Shown here one piece after another: positions 1 through 11,116 of a stretch of 64,000 bases of DNA. Origin of the DNA: Leucogyrophana mollusca (taxonomy: Eukaryota > Basidiomycota > Agaricomycetes > Boletales); assembly GCA_021014945.1 (NCBI GenBank), contig MU266491.1:1-64000 (forward strand). Direction: 5' to 3'. The notes below the pieces were generated by a model. It was not told where the DNA came from, ran no database searches, and saw only the letters and a program-made list of their open reading frames with translations. The position numbers and the translations under genes are program-made. Position 1 is the stretch's first letter. Every line of letters starts with the position of its first letter.

Positions 1-60
1 CAAGTTGTCGTAGACGGCGGATGCAAAGTCAGGGCAGACTTCGAAGTTCGGGTCTGCCAT
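1..60 (-). CDS. N-terminal fragment of an unknown gene, cut by the window edge
   Basis: Read on the minus strand, an ATG at 60-58 opens a frame that stays open to the window edge (about 20 codons, beginning MADPNFEVCPDF). The fragment is acidic and has no recognisable motif. The region upstream of it is purine-rich and has no competing frame. The call rests only on an open frame with a reasonable start, so it may be chance. The product is not recognised. Confidence 0.35.
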   Translation of the reverse strand, partial: MADPNFEVCPDFASAVYDNL

Positions 61-1641
61 GATCCGGGGAATAGTTGAGAAAGGCGAGGAAAAGAGAAAG
101 TAGATTTAAGGTAATGAAAGAGACAATTGAGTGGATTGGATTAAAGGTGAGCTACGAAGAAAAGAAAGCTCGAGCACGACGACGAGCCTCGAGGAAAGGG
201 CGAGCGGTGGTCGCGGCACGAGAAGAAGGAGTGCGTGCCGCGCCTGCCGCTCGCTCAAAGACTATACTCTAATCCTCCGCTCGTTCCTCGCTACGTAATA
301 GAGCCGCAATATCCGCGAAAAAGAGAGGGGCACACAACTAGGAGTAGATGTCCATCGGTCTAGCTCATGATATTTTCTAGTGACTCACTTCAACGTTAAC
401 ATAGGCGGGTAGTGCAACTGAAGGTCAACACGCAACCAGATTGAGACGCAGCAAAAAAAAAAGTCCCACCAGAGACTGCGACGTACAAGAGAGTGACAAG
501 GGGAACATGGCAAAGGGAATGTAGCGTACGAGTACAAAGAGCACTTTGCCTAAACCCCAGCCGTTTTCCTTCCATATGAGAGTGATCTGTTTTATTCGTT
601 CGGATAAGGCACATTTTTCCAGTGAAAACGCGGACGCCTTCGGGAACGCACCTCATCCTCTAGGTTATATAGATAATCGTAGGTCTGGAGGACATTGGAC
701 AGGTTAGGGTGCAATAGCTTCGTTGCGTGCGAAGCGAACGCACAAAGAGCGACGCAATAGAAACTGCGGGCAATACAAACAATACAGCATTTAACACAAT
801 GCACATGAGGCGATGATTTTTGGGACTTTCAGAGGATCTGAGGAATAGCGTACCTTCAAAGTACTATCAAGTCATGGTAATCAGTGGGCTGTGGAAGGTC
901 CTCAATTCGATTGTGTACTCACATTCACCGTCTGCAGTCGCACAGCGAACTCAACGTACGGGTCCATTGAATCTAGTCGCTCCCGCCAGGAGAACCGCTA
1001 GGAGAACAGAGGTTGATTCTATACAAAGGGTGGGTCGCCGCAGACGCCAGTAGAGGAAAATGAAGACCTGACCAGCCAGGGCAACAGAAGTTATATACAC
1101 AGCACCACAGCAAGTTCGAATTATTGGTGCAGCACACGAAGACAAGCGCGCGCCTATGAACACTGAAACTTGGATCATGATGCGAAGATAAATATAAGAG
1201 ACCACTTTGCACATTTATGGGTTCATAGGAAAACCTTGCCTCACTACAGGCGGTGTAAGCGGTGACCGTTGACGAGCCTGAGACCCAGCACACAAGTCGT
1301 GAACTTGAAACCTGGTATGCAAGGATGTTTTAGTAGCATGATGGCTTGTTGACTTCAAGAGCTTCGTCGACACGGAGACACGGAGAAAGTTTCGTGAGGA
1401 CAATTCCACATCGCGCCAGCGACTGACGCCCAGAGTCCAAGATTCGTTGCGTCTGTAAAATGCAAGTGACCTATGCCATCCACGATCCCCGTATGTAGCC
1501 TGAAACAATTGAAGAATAGCGATAGTATGTGATGGGTAGGTAATATGTAGCGTTAGTGTTATGCCAGCATAGCTATTCTTTTGACATGCTCAGCTCAGAT
1601 AATCTTACACCACCCCTGTCTGGCCTGTCTGGCACAGGTGG
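61..1641. other. Intergenic, no gene recognised
   Basis: Only short overlapping open frames are present, with no domain, no convincing splice-joined exons and no repeats. The first part is presumably the promoter of the leftward fragment at the window edge. Confidence 0.5.
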
Positions 1642-2378
1642 TTACTGCTCAGTGGCGTGCTCGCCACTGTTATCTCGTACAGTGACATCGGCGATCCCGA
1701 TTTCGACGATGGGAGGCCCGTCATCTTCACGAGAGTGCTGCTGTGGGGGAGAGGGCATAGCGATTAATACTGCGAGGCGTACGGTAGGTGATGGGGATCG
1801 CGATGGCATTGACGCGTTAGCGCTTGAAGAAGCCATCGGTGAAGATATCACAGGGGGTGAAGGGGATGGAGGTGCACGCCTTTGGAATGGACGTAGGAAG
1901 CGTGACGTGCGAGCTGGAGAATCGGAGCGGCCCACTGCTTGATTCGACATCGACGCATGTGTTTCGGGTAATGATGAGTCCACATACGCAGCTTGCACGG
2001 GCTGAATACAAGATCAGCTTGAGTGACCTGTGATGAGACGCATCGGCATACCATAATGTCGTTCCATCTGCCTTTCTCCTCGGTACCTTCGTCATCCCCT
2101 CCATTGCGCAACCATGCTTCCCACATCTTCGGCTTCTCGCCGATGTCCCTCCTCCGTCGTCCTGAACGTGGATCATATGCCTGGTGCGGAACCCATGTCC
2201 CCGCACGGATTGCCTCCTCGACCAGCCGTTGATGTCGTCGTCGAAGCACGAGGCTGCGGATGACGATGGCGGAGGAAACGGCAAGTAGTAGTACAAGAGT
2301 AGCTACGAGTGCGGTGTACGAAAGGTTGATTGGTGGAACGGGTTCGTTCAGGGGATTCAGCGAGGCAGTTGTAGACAT
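1642..2378 (-). CDS. Single-pass membrane protein, conserved-looking, function unknown
   Basis: Two exons: 2378-2052 and 2001-1642, joined across an intron beginning GTATGC and ending TTCAG, giving 228 residues. The N-terminus is short and polar, followed by one hydrophobic segment (about residues 20-43, rich in L, V and A). A basic stretch (LRRRHQRL) then suggests a cytosolic C-terminal side. A KPKMWEAW motif and a W-x-DIMPV motif fall at the splice junction, and the tail is rich in Ser and Pro. Short proteins with one membrane segment followed by a K-P-x-x-W motif are common in Agaricomycetes, but this is recalled as a pattern rather than a named family. The motif carrying smoothly across the intron supports the model. 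Function is unknown. Confidence 0.6.
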
Positions 2379-2578
2379 TGTGAAGAAGGGAGGAGGGGAA
2401 AGGGGTGGTGAGCGTCAGCGTTGGGCAACGCTGGTGAGGGAGAGAAAGAAAGAGACACACCGAGGAAAGTGTATACTGTGAGTGGCGAGGTGGCCAGGGG
2501 TGCGTGCGAGGTGGTGGACATGTGCGTGAGATGAGATCGAGAGTAGGCAATTATTTATTGCACGGATGGTCCGGGAGA

Positions 2579-3239
2579 TTAAGCCGAGCCGAAGGCAAGG
2601 ACAAGCGACCGCACAGGGTGTGCACCGTAGTAATGGACCAATGTACCACGGCGATGGGCGCAAACACAAAGGCGGAATAGTGCCGCAGACGTGGTTGGTC
2701 GAAGAGCAAGGAGTGAGAGAACATGATGCAAGCAAGTGTGAGAAGCGACTGAATTGAGCATCATGATAACGATCAACAAACTCACGGTACAATGCCGCGC
2801 TGGACGTGAGAGTAGGCCCAGAGGTACCAGTCGGAGTTGAGCTTGGAGAGCTGAAAGTAGGTGCTGAAAAGGTGGAATTAAAGAGGTTTGGAAACGTCGA
2901 TGAAGCCGTAGTCGCCGCCACCGTCGTCAGTGATGCAGGTGGCGCACCGACAGTACTGCCAAGCCCCGTAGATGCCGTAGACATTGACACGGCTGGGAGA
3001 CCTCCAATGTAGTCGTGTGCAAGAAAGGATGGACTATTAATATGCGGTATCGGTTCAAGGTTATTAGTAGAAGCGGCCGGTTGGATAAACCAGTCAGTTG
3101 GCCGTCGCAAGTGCACGCGGTCGTTGTCCGCTGCAACGAACTCCTGAATTCCACGTCCAGAATTACCGTCCGTCGTCCGTTGTGGTGATCGGTGGTGGAG
3201 GAGACAATTCTGGGTGTCGCACCACTCCACAAATCGCAT
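2579..3239 (-). CDS. Possible Ser/Thr-rich hypothetical protein
   Basis: A minus-strand frame runs from 3239 through a segment containing RRPTDWFIQPA, then a long Ser/Thr/Ala/Pro-rich stretch. It meets a possible donor (GTGAGT) near 2785 and may continue into a short exon ending near 2579. The low-complexity composition makes the coding call weak, and the start is uncertain because further 5' exons could lie up to about 3400. There is no recognisable domain. Confidence 0.25.
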
Positions 3240-3624
3240 GTCGCCTCGAGATCAAATACATTTGCAAAAGAGTACATTATTTGCACTGTATCTTGCCTAA
3301 TATAGGTTTCCTTGAGGTCCAAAACTCCCTTATTCATACTCAGCGGTAATGGGTATGCCCCGTTTGCATCTTCTTCAGGTGACGCTCTTTTCCGCAGCGC
3401 TCTCATGGTTCCTCACGATCATCTGTGAGTGTGAACGTTTTGCGATCTACATATTTGAGTTTGACTTACCTGGTGCTCATGACACCTTCTCCGGACTTAT
3501 CTATACCCAGCCAGGTCAACGCTACTTGGCGGGAGCAGTGGACAAATTCAGGCTGCAAGCCATCTCCGATATCCCAAGCTGGACAGCTTCCATCTAACTT
3601 GATCGAATGAACGTTTGCAACAGC
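3240..3624. other. Intergenic, nothing recognised
   Basis: Short open frames only. This is the likely 5' region of the rightward F-box/LRR-like gene. Confidence 0.4.
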
Positions 3625-4526
3625 ATGGACACAGCGAGCAGGAGATGTTCGGCGTCCTTTCCGACTCTTCCGCCGGAATTAGAGATGCAGATATTCCTAT
3701 TAACCGCCAAGACATACCACGGCACGGCTGTCAAGTTAGTGCTCGTTGCCCGTCGCGTACGAGAATGGTGAGCTGTGGCCCCATTTCCGAATGCCAAATC
3801 GTATGAGATATCTTCAGGGTTGAACCCTTTATGTACGGGACAATCGTCCTGCGCGGAGGCTGCCATACTCTCCGCTTTCTGAACGCTCTCTATTCCCGAC
3901 CCCCATCATTTGCACAGCAGCGGGTCACTTCCGTCTGCATTCGTCATTCGATCCCACTAGACATCGCTGCAAAACTCATCAGTTATTGCACTGGGATCAC
4001 GAACCTCGCTCTATGGGTTACACCACGGGCTGACGCGCCCACGTTGCTTGCGCCCTTACTAGAAGCACTTCCTCTTATATCACTCTCTCTCAATTTGACC
4101 AGCGTTTTGGGCCCCGCGGACTCGAGGGTGTCACTCTCAAGTCACCCTCTGTTCAGCCGCCTCAAACGCCTTGACCTAGTGAACCATTGGGCCCTCTGGA
4201 CATCATCTCTTGGCATCGAAAGTCTCCCACGACTCACACATGTGTCATTCCGATTTTGGGCCCGAGGCAATGTAGGCACTGCGCTCAAGGTCATCTTGAA
4301 AGAGGCCATGAGCCTCGAGGTGTTAGTGCTACTCGCAGACAGGGTCATATATCCGGAAGGGAGGACGTATTTGGAGAGAGAAGGCATCAAAGATGTTAGA
4401 GTAGTGATCTTAATGCACGGGAACGACGTCGATCAATGGGTGGCTCTAGAAAGAGGCGAGGAAGCTATATGGGAACGGGCTACAAGAGTGGTAAAGTGGC
4501 GAAGGAGGATGAGTGGTAAGTGCTAA
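3625..4526 (+). CDS. F-box/leucine-rich-repeat-like protein
   Basis: Two exons, 3625-3767 and 3818-4526, joined in phase 2 across a 50 bp intron (GTGAGC...TTCAG), giving 283 residues. The N-terminus has FPTLPPELEMQIFLLTAK, an F-box-like opening (LPPEL-x-x-x-IF). A region rich in Leu with spaced leucines and aliphatic residues follows (LSLNLTSVL, RLKRLDLVNHWALW, LPRLTHVSF, LEVLVLL), resembling the degenerate LRR tails of mushroom F-box proteins. Such proteins usually bind SKP1 in SCF ubiquitin ligases, and Agaricomycete genomes carry many divergent copies, but SKP1 binding here is inferred. The join turns VREW directly into VEPFMYGTIVLR, a typical continuation in this group. Confidence 0.65.
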
Positions 4527-5206
4527 ATGCTTATCAATGTCCGATGCTCACTTACTTTATGATATCCATAAGCTGGAGCGTTTGATTTTCCCCCTGAGTT
4601 CTAGTGTGACGACCCTAAGTTGGCCGCTCTTATCATACGAAAGGTTTTAGTGTCATAGCATGCGTCGCGTTGTAATTACATATGCTCAGCATAACCCTTC
4701 TTCGAGTCATCCCTCGCTTTCTTTTTTGCTAGCCTGAGCCCTTCTGGGATCCTGGTCGGGGATTGCAACTGAGACTCGTTCGGACGACCTATGTACTTGC
4801 TGATCGTCCTCGTGGGTCTCGCACCGCAGCTGTGCCGTACTTGTGGGAAATTCCGAGCTCTGTGACCCTTATCACTGTCAGCTTGGGCGCTAAAGGTCCG
4901 GTGTTGTCCTTCAAATCGTTTGAAACTGCGGCTAACTGCGGGTACTGCGCAAACAGAATACCTTGTAACGGATGCGAATGGAAGCATACGCGACTAAAAA
5001 GCCTTGGCCTAAACCCTCCTTGCAATCCTTTGCAATCCCGGCATCGTTGCGAGGTGAATATCGCTTTGGGCGCTAGATTGGCACTCGGTTCGATAAAACA
5101 TAATCTTTTTGCCAGCACCGCAGCTCTCGTCTAGCTGGGGGTACTGCGGTTCCTCAAGGATGCGGAAAATTACTTCGCAACGGGGGTGCGGACATCTTCA
5201 TGGTTT
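4527..5206. other. Intergenic, nothing recognised
   Basis: Overlapping short frames on both strands without domains. No repeat structure was noticed. Confidence 0.45.
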
Positions 5207-5215
5207 TGTATAAAA
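5207..5215 (+). promoter_or_regulatory. TATA-like box
   Basis: TTGTATAAAAAG lies about 115 bp before the ATG of the small protein at 5326, a usual distance for a fungal TATA box. Confidence 0.4.
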
Positions 5216-5325
5216 AGTGCATGTTGTAGAGTCGATGCAAGAAACATCAACAGCCCAACGAATCAACACCCTCACACACCGCTAACTACACGGGCATTCG
5301 TGCGTGTTCATTTCGCAGAAAAACT

Positions 5326-5547
5326 ATGAAGACCAATAGCTCTCATAATTCATCCACTCCCTCGCTGGTTACTTCGGAATTCACACCCCTGATGAACAGA
5401 CGTCATCGTGACCGCGACCGTCCCTCCACTGAGTACCGTCGCCCTAAAACATCGGCTCCGAGTCAACGGTCACAGCCAAAGAACTACGAAAAAGCCTTTC
5501 TGGAGCTGTCGTCGACGTATGGTTTTCCTGGGGGCATGAGAATATAA
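5326..5547 (+). CDS. Small basic protein, 73 aa, function unknown
   Basis: A single-exon frame with a TATA-like box upstream. It is rich in Ser, Arg and Pro and ends in a KNYEKAFLELSSTYGFPGG segment. Short basidiomycete proteins with a similar Y-E-x-A-F-x-x-L-S-S-x-Y-G-F tail are recalled, but no function is known. There is no signal peptide or membrane segment. The size, promoter and non-random C-terminus favour a real gene. Confidence 0.5.
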   Translation: MKTNSSHNSSTPSLVTSEFTPLMNRRHRDRDRPSTEYRRPKTSAPSQRSQPKNYEKAFLELSSTYGFPGGMRI

Positions 5548-6475
5548 AAGCTTCAGTGCAGGTGACTGGTCGTATCCCCTTTGCTAACTAGCCCAGTAAT
5601 ATCGAGGTGAGAGCTTATTTCCTTCAATATGTGCGCAGGGTCATATTCTGACTCACTGCTGTCGGTCTTCCAGCCCTCGCATCTGCGGTAATATCTCACG
5701 CGACGCTGGGGCCACGGCTCCATGGCAAGCTCGAAACATAAAGAACGTGCGGAAGCGGTAACCCTGGTTAGTGGAGGGGGGGGGGTTAGAAGCGCCAGAT
5801 CGGTTCTCCTGTGGGAGGGGCTCGCAGGCGGTGAAGCGTCGGGCACTACTAGTAGTGATGATGTCGACCGGTATGGAACTGGTGGCACGACCCTGTGGAA
5901 ACTTGGATACCAACTTTCAGTTTGGTTTAACTGTTTGGTGAACACCCCGAAAAGAGGGTGCAACTGTTATGGAAGCTCACTTTATGTCTTGAGCTAGCGA
6001 TCATCTCAGCCGGCGGTCACGAGCCCTTCATGTACATCACATGGAAAGCATTCGTAAAGCATACACCTGAGCTTAGGTATGTCGACACAGTGTCATTCCT
6101 CGAATACAGAGCGCGGCCACTACTAGCAGCGCTCAGTATACCGGCGGTGCCTGCCAGCGAAGGGCTAGAACGGCCCCAAGACCAGGGAGTGATGTTGGCT
6201 CGCGAGTTACCATCATAATGTCAGGCATTATCTCGGGCCAATGTGCAGTGCCTAGATCTGAAGTGAATGCCGGTGGGAATCCCCAAGGCTGTAGAGTCCG
6301 AGTGCACGTTGAGATGTAGAGCTGTGCTGGAGACCAGTCAGATAAGAACAAGGATGCACGATGTCGTCTCGCTCCATTCGACCCACTTGCCGGAACCCAC
6401 CACCTCAAGCATAGATTAACGGGCGCCAGATGTCATTCCAGATGCGAAATGAATCTGTGAGTAGCTTTATGGTGC
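5548..6475. other. Intergenic, nothing recognised
   Basis: Contains a run of ten G at about 5776-5785 and only short chance frames. It probably includes the promoter of the DUF4419 gene. Confidence 0.4.
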
Positions 6476-7759
6476 ATGGGAGTTGCTGTATCTCATGAAC
6501 CACAGGAATCTTTCTCACAATCCGCGGTGTCTTTCCGCCCTTCGTCTCATCTCGCGACCCCTTTTAACGAGAAGTTGCGATCGCGGGGCTCAGATAACGA
6601 GGACCCTTCTTCCGCAGTTCTGAGAGAGGCCTGCAGGGACCAATACTCCAAATGTGCTGAAGTCCTTCAGTCGTCATTCCCGAAATCGCCTGGATATAAC
6701 CTCAACAGCATTTTACCCCAGAGAAACGGTTTTGTCCACACCGTTCTCGAAGCGTACAATCGCCATCGCGCTCTGATAATCCGACCGGACGATGTTTGGC
6801 TGGCAATTTTGGTACAATTCAGCTTCTTCGTTAATGGAAATGCGGAGTTGTTGAGGAAGAACTTCGTTGCTCACGAAGGGAAGAAAGAGCTCGAGGTACG
6901 GGCGTTCGGAACTCGATACTCTGTCGACTTCGGGAAAATGAGTCGCCAGATGACGCTCAAGTTGCACGAAAACGTTGTCGACCAATCGCTCTGTGATTGG
7001 GTCCTGCCAACGTTCTCTACCACTACCATTACCGACACGACGGTCTATGCCATGGTGATGATGGCTACACTGAAGGAATATTTTTCGTACAAGTTTTCGC
7101 TTTGTTGCGGTATACCTTCGGTGACTCTTGATGGAGAGAAAGCAGACTGGGAAGCAATCTTGACGAGGCTGGAGAAGCTGAAGGAGTATGGCTCGGAGGC
7201 CGTAGCGTGGCACCGTCTCCTTCGCCCCCTGATTTCGAGATTCGTGGAGGCCTTTGACAACCCGGATGGCCCAGAGAATGTTGATTTCTGGGGGAGAGTA
7301 GCCCATTATAAGAGTGCCGGAAGCGGACCGACATGGCTGTCAGGATGGATCACCGCATTTTGTGCGTTCGACACCAAAGGACAATGGCAGGGACCGCCTA
7401 TCAACGAGGTGAGACTATTTTATATGACCATTGGGCTAACTGACCAAAATTGCTTCCAGTCAGTCCCTGGGTTAGTGTCTTCGGCGACAGATCAGGAGGC
7501 GGACAATCCCTTTGCTCCCCCCAGGTTCACCATACTTGACGGCGTTCCCTATCCTGTAATCGAGACGGCCGATATCCCAGGCGGTTATGCGGCGGTGGAC
7601 GTTAAACTAGACGACAATGGCGAGATATTTGACACAGTACTCGTGGCCGGGTCTGTCGGTACCCTGATATGCTCTAGTGGGAAGACAAGTGTGTCCCCCA
7701 CCGGAATAAGGGACACGGTAAAGCCACTGCCGGGGTGGTGGATGTTCATCAAGAAGTAG
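6476..7759 (+). CDS. DUF4419 family protein
   Basis: The frame is open for 427 codons. It very probably contains one 51 bp in-phase intron at 7409-7459 (GTGAGA, branch-like GGCTAACTGAC, TTCCAG), giving a 410-residue product. Family hallmarks are the early NGFVHTVLEAYNRHRALIIRPDDVWLAIL region, followed by QFSFFVNGNAE, FSTTTITD, a CGIPSVTL-DGEKADWE-x-ILTRLEKL segment, and GWITAFCAFD. These match the order of DUF4419 (Pfam PF14388), a fungal and protist family of unknown biochemical role. There is no signal peptide, so it is probably cytosolic. The start was chosen as the first ATG before the conserved region. Confidence 0.85.
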   Translation: MGVAVSHEPQESFSQSAVSFRPSSHLATPFNEKLRSRGSDNEDPSSAVLREACRDQYSKCAEVLQSSFPKSPGYNLNSILPQRNGFVHTVLEAYNRHRALIIRPDDVWLAILVQFSFFVNGNAELLRKNFVAHEGKKELEVRAFGTRYSVDFGKMSRQMTLKLHENVVDQSLCDWVLPTFSTTTITDTTVYAMVMMATLKEYFSYKFSLCCGIPSVTLDGEKADWEAILTRLEKLKEYGSEAVAWHRLLRPLISRFVEAFDNPDGPENVDFWGRVAHYKSAGSGPTWLSGWITAFCAFDTKGQWQGPPINEVRLFYMTIGLTDQNCFQSVPGLVSSATDQEADNPFAPPRFTILDGVPYPVIETADIPGGYAAVDVKLDDNGEIFDTVLVAGSVGTLICSSGKTSVSPTGIRDTVKPLPGWWMFIKK

Positions 7760-9645
7760 AGTAAAAATTAGGTGCCAGTGTTCTACTCTACCTTCCTTGC
7801 CTTAATCTGATTGGTGACCACCGACCTTGAACATCCCAGGGTTCTTCTTGGTGCTCGCATGGAAAAACCTGTCGGCAAGCCAATCTTGCAGTTAAGTTTG
7901 AGAGGTGTACTTGTAGGGTGCCAGTTCGAGCATTTCTTAGCGCGTATCTTAGTATCTATAAGAAAAGTCAGAGATCGAAGGTGTGACGGAGTAGCCTCGG
8001 GGAACTACACCGAAATGGAAAAAGCTTTCTGGCCCAACAACAACAGTTCCACAATGGTCGTTCATCGTGGCTGGTTGAAGTTAGTTCGGTAACAGTGAAC
8101 GAGCTCGCGATCGCGTCCGAGCCAGCAAATTATATCGGAGACCGGGTACGGAAACCCAGCACAACTGATCATGTGACGCTTATACATATTACGTCGGTAT
8201 TTTCAGCAGGGACATCTGGATATAGACCTTTTCACGCGTCCAATATTATGCGTCACCAGAACATATGGTGCTATGGGATCATGCGTGTCTCCAGTATCCT
8301 ACACAACTCCCTTTGATGCTGCTCCGTGACCATCAGTGTCCCGAAATACCGTTGAATCCCGAAAGATATCGCCATTGGCTCGTCATCTAACTAGATGTCT
8401 GAGCGTCGAGCGCATCCAACACTCACACCTACGCGGTCCCAGGCTTCACCCTAGGAGATCCTGATGCCCATGTAATGATCCTGTTTGTTGTAAGTGGGTT
8501 CCCTGCATCAGTTTCGGCGCCAAAGCATCCCAATTCTTGGGAGGTACAATGGCTGTCTGCACGGCGCCATTGCTCACACTTTAGGTGTGACTGGATTCTC
8601 TTCGTATTATCAGATAAACACCATTTCCCGCACCATCCAGTGATAGTGCTCCGTGCTCTAGCCGTGGGTGGTGCCTCGCACAGGGTGTGCTTAAAGACGC
8701 GAACGCCCAAACTGAAATGATCTTTTATATTTATATTTGCACCACTGCACCACTTGCGGCTACAGGGTTCCGGTAAGGACTGGTCGTTTCGATGGTGCCC
8801 GCAGCCATGGCGGATACGAGATCTGAGTTTTAGGTGGGGGTGGGAGATATATCCACAGTAAAAGTGCTACCAGCCCAAGGGGTAAGTCACGGCATCCGAC
8901 CAAAGCAAATTCTTGGCCGTACCGATCGCAGATCGCTCCTGACCTAGCCGGGAGCTTTGCTCACACAGTTCGAGTGCAGAAACTGCAAGAGTCAGATGCA
9001 GCTGATCCCATCGCACAAATAGATAAAATCGCCTCCTCGTGATGAGGCTACGCGAATAATGGGGGTGGGGTTCCCGGGGACGATGAGCCGTCCCTACAGG
9101 TGCGATGCTATACTTATATGCTTCCACACCAATATTTTACGTGTGGGCTTTGACGAGATGACACACTCCTCAAAACCGAGGCGGACGCATTCGCCACTGC
9201 CACATCCCTGGAAGCCTCTGTAGTCCTGCATTTGTGCACCAATTGAGATATGGACACTAGGATGATGTTGCTACGAGCACTCAGTCAGCACGATGCTGAT
9301 GCGGATATGAGAGCGGGACCGCCATTGTTGAGAAGGAACGACTATCTTCATTGGAAACTTTGGTCTGCCTACGGGAGACTACGGGACACCGCACCCTCAG
9401 CACAATTAATGAAATGCCTCGTGGTCGCGGGATCGTCTCGCTTGCTACCAGCCGGTAGTTGCCGCTGCTACCGACACCCCGCATCACCCCGCCCTCTTCC
9501 GCACGAGGCATGAGGCCTTGAGGTACAAAATTCCTGCTTCTGACCCTTTCTGACCTCGGCGAATGGAATCATGAGCAAATAGATATGTAAGATCAACAAA
9601 ATCCGGCATGCCTAGAAATGGTGCCTTTGAGTTAGAGAGTACGCA
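7760..9645. other. 1.9 kb without recognisable gene
   Basis: Only short frames were found, and no hallmarks of transposons, secreted proteins or RNA genes. It ends where the first arm of the inverted duplication begins. Confidence 0.45.
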
Positions 9646-10151
9646 CTTGCTCAGGCACTCCCTGCACTCGGGCTTAAGCAAGCTAGCCTCCCTGCCTTCC
9701 GGCATCCAGACGCTCTGGTCTATCATCTAGGAATTACCACTATAAGAGCATTAAGCTTCCCTATCACGACAGAACATGATGTTGAGAGGTTCAAGTTAAA
9801 AAAACCGTGCAAGCCTTCACCTGCCAGAGGCTTCGTGACCGCCAGCCGACTTTCAGGCACAAGGATGTGAAGCCGCATGCCTCATCCCGAGACTTCTAAA
9901 GACCTCGAACATTTTAGGGGTGCGCAAGGGTATGAGACTACTTTTGCGGCATAATCGACATCTCGAAGGCCGCCAAAGGCAGGGGCCGGGTTCGGCCTCC
10001 GGAATCGAACGGCAGAATTTGCCCCTAGCCGAGTCCAAGACGCCCTCGGGCCTCGGATCCTACTTAGGGACGTGACCCACCAGTGTTGTTATACCTGACC
10101 CACCCGTTACGCCACACTCCGGCCGGGGGGAGACGTGGGTCTGCTATTTTG

Positions 10152-10159
10152 CATATAAG
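10152..10159 (+). promoter_or_regulatory. TATA-like box of secreted-protein gene, copy 1
   Basis: GCATATAAGAATAAAGG lies about 130 bp before the ATG. The same position in copy 2 reads CACATAAG, so the TATA core is altered there. Confidence 0.4.
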
Positions 10160-10285
10160 AATAAAGGGCTCTGGCAATTTAGAATTCTTCAATCAGTCTC
10201 GGCACCTTGTCGCCCGTCAGTGCTATCAATTCCCTCTTTTACACCCCTTTATCCCTTACCCTTCTTTTTAGACCAGAGAATATTG

Positions 10286-10798
10286 ATGCTTCTCAAGCTA
10301 TCCGCCGTCGTCCTCGCCGCTGCTACCATCAGCGTCGCGGTTGCTGTCGAGCGCGACATTCCATACCCTCCACCCCCACCCCAAAAGGATCTCTACTACA
10401 AGATTCAACTCTATCCTGGATATAACTTGTCAGGCAAGCCGGAAAATCACCATTATTACTTCGACCCCCCAGGCGATTTCGTTCCCCCACATGAATGTTC
10501 CACCTGCATGGCGCACAAATACATGACCGAAAAAAATGCAAAGCACACCGGTCTGTACTCGTTCAAGTACACGACACAAGATTATCACAAGGGCGTCTCT
10601 ATGAATCTCCGTTTGTACGCTTCTGCAGACTGCAAGCATGAGCTCCGTAAGTGCGAATGATAATTCTCCCTTGCGTTGTTTTGATCTGGTTTTGTGCGGT
10701 CCTTGTCCCCAGATGATTGGACAAATTCTTGGACTGAAAGATGGATGCCACCGAATCTGGTTGGAGCAAAGTCCCACAAGGTCTGTGCCACATATTAA
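10286..10798 (+). CDS. Small secreted cysteine-containing protein, copy 1
   Basis: Two exons, 10286-10646 and 10713-10798, joined in phase 1 (GTAAGT...CCCCAG), giving 148 residues. The start at 10286 puts a clear signal peptide first (MLLKLSAVVLAAATISVAVA); the in-frame upstream ATG at 10220 would bury it. The mature part has a Pro-rich N-terminus, an aromatic region (DLYYKIQLYPGYNLSG), HHYYF, a C-x-x-C motif (ECSTCM), and two more cysteines (ADCKHEL and KVC). Four cysteines and two N-x-S/T sites suit an extracellular protein. No family is recognised. The copy at 62724-63251 is about four-fifths identical in protein, differing in the Pro-rich part, in HKG-VS-MNLRL against HKGKANPMNLRL, and at the C-terminus, which is shorter here. 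Confidence 0.75.
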
Positions 10799-11116
10799 TG
10801 GTACGAGTGTTGTTGGGAGGTGTCTGCCGTTCCGCCAAACCATATGGCAGAGCTGACGGTGTCTGGAAACTGTCCGAAGGGCTTGGCGGAGCTGTACGGA
10901 TAGATTGGCGTTTGAGGGGCAAAATTTAGTAACTGCACTGCTGTAGCGAAACTACTTACTCGCACTTGCAATGATCAACAACAGCAATGCTGTTGAAACG
11001 GGTGCTGGCGATGAAGAAATGCCCAGAGACATCGAGCGCCCATATTTGCTCTCAGGCCCGCCTATCGGGATAGTCGTCTCGACTCCACAATTTTGTAGAC
11101 CTAGGGTGGCAGAGCC

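Larger units (their letters stand above)
9646..11116 (+). repeat. Inverted duplication, arm 1
   Basis: About 1.5 kb is similar to the reverse complement of 62142-63967, and includes the whole secreted-protein gene with its promoter and downstream DNA. The outer limit is near GCACTTGCTCAGGCACT (about 9642). The inner limit is near GGTGGCAGAGCC (about 11116), after which the two copies diverge. Many substitutions and small indels show that the duplication is not recent. Confidence 0.75.

Noticed and set aside
1824..2296. Overlapping frames opposite or shifted against the membrane-protein gene
   Set aside because: They are shadows of the spliced minus-strand gene, whose two exons join exactly in frame.
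9990..10020. Possible tRNA T-arm on the minus strand (GTTCGATTCC within a GC-rich stem)
   Set aside because: No acceptor stem, D-arm or anticodon arm fits around it, and the matching stretch in the other repeat arm has lost the pattern. It is part of the duplicated block, not a tRNA gene.
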